Source of the DNA: DATLCI01 sp046714215
GTDB lineage: Bacteria; Acidobacteriota; Terriglobia; Terriglobales; Acidobacteriaceae
Assembly (NCBI GenBank): GCA_046714215.1
Contig: JBKKBM010000232.1
Coordinates: 1-7,677 of the forward strand
DNA length: 7,677 nt
Direction of reading: 5' to 3'
Under the pieces are notes generated by a model. That model had not been told where the DNA came from. It saw only the letters and a list, made by a program, of their open reading frames with translations, and ran no database searches. Each line of letters starts with the position of its first letter. Position 1 is the stretch's first letter. Below are positions 1 to 4,029 of this stretch, piece after piece. A program made the translations under genes and the position numbers.

Positions 1-951
1 GTCGTCATCATGGAACTCATCAACAACGTCGCGAAGCAGCACGGCGGATACTCCGTCTTTGCGGGTGTAGGCGAGCGTACCCGTGAAGGCAACGACTTGT
101 GGCTGGAAATGTCAGAGTCGGGTGTGATCAAGCCGGGCGACCCTTCGAAGTCAAAAGCAGCGCTTGTCTACGGCCAGATGACCGAGCCCCCCGGGGCGCG
201 TCTGCGCGTGGCGCTGACGGGGCTGACCGTCGCCGAGCACTTCCGCGATGCGGAAGGCGCGGACACGCTGCTGTTCATCGACAACATTTTCCGCTTCACC
301 CAGGCGGGGTCAGAAGTATCCGCGCTGCTGGGCCGCATGCCCAGCGCCGTAGGCTACCAGCCGAACCTGGCCACCGAGATGGGCGAATTGCAAGAGCGCA
401 TCACCTCGACGAAGAAGGGCTCCGTCACTTCGGTGCAGGCGATTTACGTGCCCGCCGACGATTTGACCGATCCCGCGCCGGCTACGACCTTTGCCCACTT
501 GGACGCGACGACCGTGCTTTCGCGTCCGCTGACGGAGATCGGTATTTATCCAGCCGTCGATCCGCTGGCGTCGACCTCGCGCATCCTCGATCCGCGCATC
601 GTTGGTGAGGAGCACTACGCCGTGGCGCAGAACGTGAAGAAGATCCTACAACGCTACAAGGATCTGCAGGACATTATCGCCATCCTCGGTATCGACGAGT
701 TGAGCGAAGACGACAAGATCATGGTCGCGCGCGCCCGTAAGATCCAGAAGTTCCTCTCGCAACCATTCTTCGTGGCCGCGCAGTTCACCGGACTCGAAGG
801 CCGTTACGTGAAGGTGGCGGATACGGTTCGCAGCTTCAAGGAGATCGCGGAAGGCAAGCATGACGATGTGCCCGAGCAGGCCTTCTACATGAAGGGTTCC
901 ATCGAGGAAGTGCTGGAGACGGCGGAGAAGATGAAGGCGGTCAACGCGTAA
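1..951 (+). CDS. atpD: F0F1 ATP synthase subunit beta (3' part)
   Basis: This is the C-terminal part of the catalytic beta subunit of F1, which makes ATP from ADP and phosphate at the cytoplasmic face of the membrane. The reading frame is open from base 1, and the first Met codon at 10 is internal, since the sequence there matches the helix just after the P-loop. The Walker A motif therefore lies upstream of the window. Visible motifs are GERTREGND, with the catalytic Glu at codon 73-75 and the following Arg; the Walker B region LLFIDNIFRFTQAGSEVSALLG; and the C-terminal regulatory motif as DELSEDD in place of the common DELSEED. The stop is TAA at 949-951. atpC follows after only 4 nt, as in the standard atp operon order, so the two are almost certainly co-transcribed. 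The identification is secure. Confidence 0.98.
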   Translation, partial: VVIMELINNVAKQHGGYSVFAGVGERTREGNDLWLEMSESGVIKPGDPSKSKAALVYGQMTEPPGARLRVALTGLTVAEHFRDAEGADTLLFIDNIFRFTQAGSEVSALLGRMPSAVGYQPNLATEMGELQERITSTKKGSVTSVQAIYVPADDLTDPAPATTFAHLDATTVLSRPLTEIGIYPAVDPLASTSRILDPRIVGEEHYAVAQNVKKILQRYKDLQDIIAILGIDELSEDDKIMVARARKIQKFLSQPFFVAAQFTGLEGRYVKVADTVRSFKEIAEGKHDDVPEQAFYMKGSIEEVLETAEKMKAVNA

Positions 952-955
952 GAGC

Positions 956-1396
956 ATGGCAGAGACCCTACAAGTTGAGATCGTGACACCGGAGCATATG
1001 GTCGTCGATGACCAGGCCACCGAGTTGACCATGCCGGGCAAGAATGGCTACCTGGGCATCCTGCCGGGGCACGCCCCGTTGATCACCGAGCTGTCGGTTG
1101 GCGAGATTAGCTATCGCAATTCGGCGGGACAGTTGAAGTTCCTGTCCGTGGCGTGGGGCTTTGCTGAGGTGCTGCCTAACAAGGTAACGATCCTGGCGGA
1201 GACCGCGGAGAAGGCTGAAGACATCGACATCGCGCGCGCGGAGCGGGCCCGCATCGAAGCCGAAGCAGCCCTCAAAGCCGCCAGCGGCAAGGGTGAGAGC
1301 GATTACTCGAAGCTCGAAGCTGATTTAGCGCGGGCCAGCACGCGGATTGCGGTGTCGAAGAAGGTGAATAGCGACGTCGCGAACGTGTTGCCGTAG
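956..1396 (+). CDS. atpC: F0F1 ATP synthase subunit epsilon
   Basis: This is the epsilon subunit (146 aa) of the F1 central stalk, which couples gamma rotation to the c-ring and can inhibit ATP hydrolysis. The N-terminal beta-sandwich (residues about 1-87) begins with LQVEIVTPEHMVV and carries the family motifs MPGKNGYLGILPGHAPLIT and GFAEVLPNKVTILAETAE. A C-terminal helical hairpin follows (about 90-140, charged and Ala-rich). Length is at the usual size for the family. The ATG at 956 is 4 nt past the atpD stop. The only Shine-Dalgarno-like bases (AAGAG, 950-954) lie too close to it, so translation is probably coupled to atpD. It is the last gene of the atp operon, and an intrinsic terminator follows 44 nt later. 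Confidence 0.97.
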   Translation: MAETLQVEIVTPEHMVVDDQATELTMPGKNGYLGILPGHAPLITELSVGEISYRNSAGQLKFLSVAWGFAEVLPNKVTILAETAEKAEDIDIARAERARIEAEAALKAASGKGESDYSKLEADLARASTRIAVSKKVNSDVANVLP

Positions 1397-1440
1397 AGGG
1401 GCAGCTACCAGCTTCCAGCTGCCAGTGAAAACCAAGCGAT

Positions 1441-1462
1441 GCCGCCGCGAGGCGGCTTTTTT
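1441..1462 (+). terminator. Intrinsic terminator of the atp operon
   Basis: A perfect 6-bp GC stem, GCCGCC (1441-1446) with GGCGGC (1451-1456), is closed by a GCGA tetraloop of the stable GNRA type and followed by six T residues (1457-1462). Just upstream, GCAGCT (1401-1406) and AGCTGC (1417-1422) form a smaller inverted repeat of unknown role. The placement after atpC marks the end of the ATP synthase transcript. Confidence 0.9.
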
Positions 1463-1485
1463 GTTGGATGCGATAGGATGGGCCT

Positions 1486-1716
1486 GTGGCGAAGCCTGAG
1501 ATGAACCGGCCGGTGATGGGCACCATCTTCCTGGTGCTGGGCGTCGCCATGCTCATCTACGACAGCTTCCACGAGTGGGACACCATCTGGGCGACCGCCA
1601 TCGGCCTGAAGCTGATCGTGGTCGCCATCATCTTCCTGGTCTGGGACCCGCTAAGGCGGTTGGATGAGGCGCAGAGGGCGAAGCGTCAAGCGCGTAATGC
1701 GAAGCCGGAAGCGTGA
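1486..1716 (+). CDS. Small two-helix membrane protein, function unknown
   Basis: This is a 76-residue protein I do not recognise. Two hydrophobic segments (about residues 10-27 and 34-53) are joined by a short loop with acidic and His residues (DSFHEWD). The C-tail from about residue 55 is strongly basic, with many Arg, Lys and Ala, so both ends are predicted cytoplasmic. I chose the GTG start at 1486 because AGGA (1475-1478) lies 7 nt upstream. The in-frame ATG at 1501 has no ribosome binding site and would start close to the first helix. The gene starts 24 nt after the atp terminator and no clear promoter is visible. purU begins 21 nt downstream, so they may share a transcript. No function is claimed. 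Confidence 0.72.
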   Translation: MAKPEMNRPVMGTIFLVLGVAMLIYDSFHEWDTIWATAIGLKLIVVAIIFLVWDPLRRLDEAQRAKRQARNAKPEA

Positions 1717-1736
1717 GTCACATTTGAGTCACATTT
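1715..1736 (+). repeat. Perfect 11-bp tandem duplication
   Basis: GAGTCACATTT occurs twice in direct succession (1715-1725 and 1726-1736). The first copy contains the last two bases of the TGA stop of the small membrane protein gene, and the second ends one base before the purU ATG. It probably arose by replication slippage. It fills the place where the purU ribosome binding site would be expected. Confidence 0.9.
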
Positions 1737-1737
1737 C

Positions 1738-2598
<861 letters not shown>

Positions 2599-2608
2599 AG
2601 TCCTTTTT

Positions 2609-2636
2609 CAACGCGGAGACGCGGAGGCACGGAGAA
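2609..2636 (+). repeat. Interspersed GGAGAC/GGAGGCACGGAG repeat, copy A
   Basis: This is a divergent copy of a short intergenic repeat built of degenerate CRCGGAG units (ACGCGGAGAC then GCGGAGGCACGGAG). It lies 10 nt after purU. Further copies are at 2648-2674, 3702-3731, and inverted at 3788-3817. It is a known kind of scattered non-coding repeat in bacterial genomes. When translated it gives the spurious motif 'ETRRHGE'. Confidence 0.85.
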
Positions 2637-2647
2637 GATCTTATTCA

Positions 2648-2674
2648 CCACGGAGACACGGAGGCACGGAGAAA
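2648..2674 (+). repeat. Interspersed GGAGACACGGAGGCACGGAG repeat, copy B
   Basis: This is a near-consensus copy (CCACGGAGACACGG then AGGCACGGAGAAA), 11 nt after copy A in the same orientation. Its last bases, GGAG at 2668-2671 and the A run, sit directly before the ATG at 2676 and act as the ribosome binding site of the next gene. Confidence 0.88.
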
Positions 2675-2675
2675 A

Positions 2676-3005
2676 ATGCCAGTCAGGGAAGTGTTCACTA
2701 GAGACCCGTCTAAGAGAGCTTCCGCTGGCTGGCTGAAGAATCCATGGGTCATCTTCGCGTTAGTGCAGGTGGCGGGAATTATCGTCGGCTTCTCCGGAGG
2801 AGGCCATGGCGACCCGACCGTGTTCATTGCATTGATCTTGCTTTTCCCCGGCATCCTTGTCACCCGCGCAATTGGCGATCTGTTTGGTTCCGGCGCGGCT
2901 GCCGATGTCCTTGCTTGCTTCGTGATTGCTGCGATCAATACTGCCTTGTTCGCTGTTTATCGCTGGACCGATGGAAGGCTGTCGACCAAGAGACTCGCCG
3001 AGTAG
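2676..3005 (+). CDS. Hypothetical three-helix membrane protein
   Basis: This is a 109-residue protein that I do not assign to a family. After a basic, polar N-tail (residues 1-22, with Arg and Lys) there are three hydrophobic segments: about 23-40 (WVIFALVQVAGIIVGF), 48-66 (TVFIALILLFPGILVTRAI) and 75-95. A short polar C-tail rich in Arg and Lys follows. The loop between helices 1 and 2 is Gly-rich (GGGHGDP). The frame is open further upstream to 2541, but that part would overlap the end of purU and translate the repeats, so the ATG at 2676 is preferred. GGAG at 2668-2671 is 4 nt before it and comes from repeat copy B. The gene is followed by the promoter of the riboswitch unit, so it is probably expressed separately from that unit. 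Confidence 0.7.
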   Translation: MPVREVFTRDPSKRASAGWLKNPWVIFALVQVAGIIVGFSGGGHGDPTVFIALILLFPGILVTRAIGDLFGSGAAADVLACFVIAAINTALFAVYRWTDGRLSTKRLAE

Positions 3006-3030
3006 CGTTCGTGGTGAGTTAGCCCGTTTG

Positions 3031-3039
3031 TGGTATATT
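3031..3039 (+). promoter_or_regulatory. Extended -10 promoter of the riboswitch transcript
   Basis: TGG-TATATT (3031-3039) is an extended -10 element (TGn plus TATATT, five of six bases of TATAAT). No good -35 is seen at the usual distance, which is normal for extended -10 promoters. A start about 7 nt downstream (3045-3047) places the transcript exactly at the first base-paired nucleotides of the RNA below. Confidence 0.6.
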
Positions 3040-3045
3040 GAACCT

Positions 3046-3157
3046 CGGCATCAGGAGTGACCCGCGAGGGTCCGGCAACCGGGGTAGAGACGCCTCGGTG
3101 CTTAGAGCAGAGATGATCTGCTCGATGTGCGGAGTAACATCCGAACAAAAAGGTCTC
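3046..3157 (+). ncRNA. SAM riboswitch aptamer, SAM-IV or SAM-I/IV type
   Basis: The RNA folds as a four-way junction with the SAM-I/SAM-IV core. P1 is CATC (3049-3052) with GATG (3124-3127). J1/2 contains GAGTG. P2 is GACCC (3059-3063) with GGGTC (3068-3072) over a GCGA tetraloop, followed at once by CGGCAACC (3073-3080). P3 is CCGGGG (3079-3084) with CCTCGG (3093-3098), and GGTGC follows at 3097-3101. P4 is GAGCAG (3105-3110) with CTGCTC (3118-3123). The P3 loop GAGAC (3087-3091) is complementary to GTCTC (3153-3157), downstream of a small hairpin CGGA/TCCG (3130-3143). CGGCAACC plus GGTGC is the signature of SAM-I and SAM-IV aptamers. GAGTG, the simple P2 without a kink-turn, and the P3-loop pseudoknot point to SAM-IV, while the real P4 points to SAM-I/IV. 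The ligand is inferred. An Acidobacteriota-specific orphan RNA family is the main alternative. Confidence 0.72.
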
Positions 3158-3190
3158 ACAAAAAGCGTTCCATTCCTGTTTCATGTGTTG

Positions 3191-3222
3191 ATGCCGCCAT
3201 TTATTGGGCGGCATTTGTGTTT
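3191..3222 (+). terminator. Intrinsic terminator, riboswitch expression platform
   Basis: ATGCCGCC (3191-3198) pairs over 8 bp with GGCGGCAT (3207-3214) around an 8-nt loop and is followed by a T-rich tail (TTTGTGTTT, 3214-3222). GATGCCG (3190-3196), which includes most of its 5' arm, is also fully complementary to CGGCATC (3046-3052) at the start of the transcript. That pairing would break both this hairpin and P1. With ligand-stabilised P1 the terminator is free to form, so the expected logic is that SAM turns the gene off. Confidence 0.72.
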
Positions 3223-3249
3223 GGTAGCAGCTTTTTGAATCTCTCTCCT

Positions 3250-3273
3250 GATGCATGCGAAGGAGCATGCATC
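3250..3273 (+). promoter_or_regulatory. Hairpin presenting the Shine-Dalgarno in its loop
   Basis: GATGCATGC (3250-3258) and GCATGCATC (3265-3273) form a perfect 9-bp inverted repeat around the hexaloop GAAGGA. The loop and the first stem base hold AAGGAG (3260-3265), which is 10 nt before the ATG at 3276. A GGA in a hairpin hexaloop over the ribosome binding site resembles a CsrA/RsmA target. As DNA the same palindrome could be an operator. Either role is inferred; the hairpin itself is plain in the sequence. Confidence 0.65.
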
Positions 3274-3275
3274 GA

Positions 3276-3653
3276 ATGAGTATCGAAAACAGCAGTACTG
3301 ACAGTCTTTTCTCCCGTCTCCAAACTCCCAACCCTTTTACTCATGACTGGCACCACCAGTTCGGGGCCAAGCTCTGCGCTTTTCCGCGGTATTTGATATT
3401 GCCGCTGGGGGGCGATGGCCAGTCGGACGTCAACCAAAACTTTCAATTCTGGCCGGACCTCGCCACCTTCGTCGAAGGTTCGTGCTGGAGCGCGTTGATG
3501 TACTACCCCGGAGCCAGTTGCGCCAGCGTCTGCGTGCTGCATTGGCAGGACGTGCCGCGCTGGGAGGTCATCCGGTTCGACGACGAGCGCGTAGTCGCGA
3601 AGGCCGTCGCCTCGAGCTATGAAGAGGCGATGGGGATGGTAGGGAAGTGGTAA
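3276..3653 (+). CDS. Hypothetical soluble protein downstream of the SAM riboswitch
   Basis: This is a 125-residue protein that I do not recognise. It has no membrane segment or signal peptide and is rich in aromatic residues. There are six Trp (25, 59, 71, 90, 96, 125) and four Cys (34, 70, 82, 86). The C-terminal third (VLHWQDVPRWEVIRFDDERV, about 87-106) looks like beta strands, and a short helix follows (SSYEEAMGMV). The frame is open from an ATG at 3255, after an in-frame TGA at 3249-3251. The ATGs at 3255 and 3267 lack a properly spaced ribosome binding site and lie inside the hairpin, so the ATG at 3276 with AAGGAG 10 nt upstream is preferred. Its leader carries a SAM-type riboswitch, so a role linked to methionine, SAM or sulfur metabolism is possible but is only inferred from control. 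A chance ORF is less likely given the ribosome binding site and GC-rich third positions. Confidence 0.62.
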   Translation: MSIENSSTDSLFSRLQTPNPFTHDWHHQFGAKLCAFPRYLILPLGGDGQSDVNQNFQFWPDLATFVEGSCWSALMYYPGASCASVCVLHWQDVPRWEVIRFDDERVVAKAVASSYEEAMGMVGKW

Positions 3654-3661
3654 TCGGGTGA

Positions 3662-3685
3662 TTGGGTTTTATAATTGAAAACCAA
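3662..3685 (+). other. AT-rich hairpin after the hypothetical gene
   Basis: GGTTTT (3665-3670) and AAAACC (3678-3683) form a stem with a 7-nt loop, extended by TT/AA across one bulged G. It lies 8 nt after the stop codon. No T-run follows, so it may be a weak or degenerate terminator, or simply residue of repeat sequence. Confidence 0.3.
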
Positions 3686-3701
3686 GTACAGAACCCAAAA
3701 C

Positions 3702-3817
3702 CCACCACTGAGGCACAGAGACACGGAGAAAACCAAGGACTGAAAATCGAGGGCTTGATGGATTTAGCGTTTGACCTCGATCCTGTCTTTCTCCGAGCCT
3801 CCGTGTCTCCGTGGTGG
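3702..3817. repeat. Inverted pair of the interspersed repeat (MITE-like)
   Basis: Two 30-nt arms (3702-3731 and 3788-3817) are copies C and D of the GGAGACACGGAGGCACGGAG repeat in opposite orientation. By hand alignment 25 of 30 positions are complementary. Between them ATCGAGG (3746-3752) and CCTCGAT (3775-3781) give an inner 7-bp inverted repeat, so the whole 116-bp block can fold into a long interrupted hairpin. There is no transposase in the window and no clear target-site duplication. The 63-residue ORF across it (3662-3853) merely translates the repeats ('TEAQRHGE', 'LRASVSPW'). Confidence 0.8.
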
Positions 3818-3885
3818 CCCAGCTTTAAGGCCCAATCCCTAAACCTTGCCTAAGGCGAATCCCCATCCTAAGTGGCTGATTTTCC

Positions 3886-3915
3886 TTGCCTTTCCCCGTT
3901 TATCAAAAGTAGAAT
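3886..3915 (+). promoter_or_regulatory. Candidate sigma70-type promoter of the kinase gene
   Basis: TTGCCT (3886-3891) and TAGAAT (3910-3915) are separated by 18 bp. They match four of six and five of six consensus bases. The expected start near 3922 would give a leader of roughly 108 nt before the kinase ATG. This is the best promoter-like pair in the gap between the repeat element and the kinase. Confidence 0.45.
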
Positions 3916-3943
3916 CCGCGTCAACCTTTCCCCTGGGTAAATC

Positions 3944-3976
3944 CGGGCAGGCTGTGCTTTGGGCACGGCGTCCCCG
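3944..3976 (+). other. Stem-loop in the leader of the kinase gene
   Basis: CGGG (3944-3947) pairs with CCCG (3973-3976), and GCTGTGC (3951-3957) pairs with GCACGGC (3963-3969, one U-G) around the loop TTTGG, with a 3x3 internal loop between the two helices. A second small hairpin, GCGA/TCGC, lies at 3994-4005. The rest of the leader to 4029 holds only a weak GGGA (4021-4024) 5 nt before the ATG. I do not recognise a riboswitch class here. Confidence 0.4.
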
Positions 3977-4029
3977 AAGTTTGCAACGAGGCAGCGAAAA
4001 TTCGCGGGCACTAGGAAGCCGGGATCCAC

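Noticed and set aside
10..951. ATG at 10 as the true start of atpD
   Set aside because: The frame is open to base 1 and this region is internal to the beta subunit, so the gene is truncated by the window edge.
2609..2674. Possible CRISPR-like direct repeats
   Set aside because: There are only two imperfect copies with an 11-nt gap, other copies are scattered and inverted, and there are no spacers or cas genes.
3046..3222. 6S RNA, cyclic-di-GMP, TPP or glycine riboswitch as identity of the leader RNA
   Set aside because: The conserved core motifs of those classes are absent, whereas CGGCAACC, GGTGC and the four-way junction match the SAM-I/SAM-IV core.
3038..3238. 66-residue ORF across the riboswitch and terminator
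   Set aside because: It has no standard ATG start with a ribosome binding site, and the stretch is better explained by RNA structure.
2957..3331. Minus-strand ORF of 124 codons over the leader region
   Set aside because: It covers the riboswitch, the terminator and the ends of two plus-strand genes, and has low-complexity content without family features.
3662..3853. 63-residue ORF after the hypothetical gene
   Set aside because: It translates two copies of the interspersed repeat ('TEAQRHGE', 'LRASVSPWW'), a well-known source of false proteins, and has no ribosome binding site.
3922..4029. Riboswitch in the kinase leader
   Set aside because: Hairpins are present, but no conserved motif of a known class could be found.
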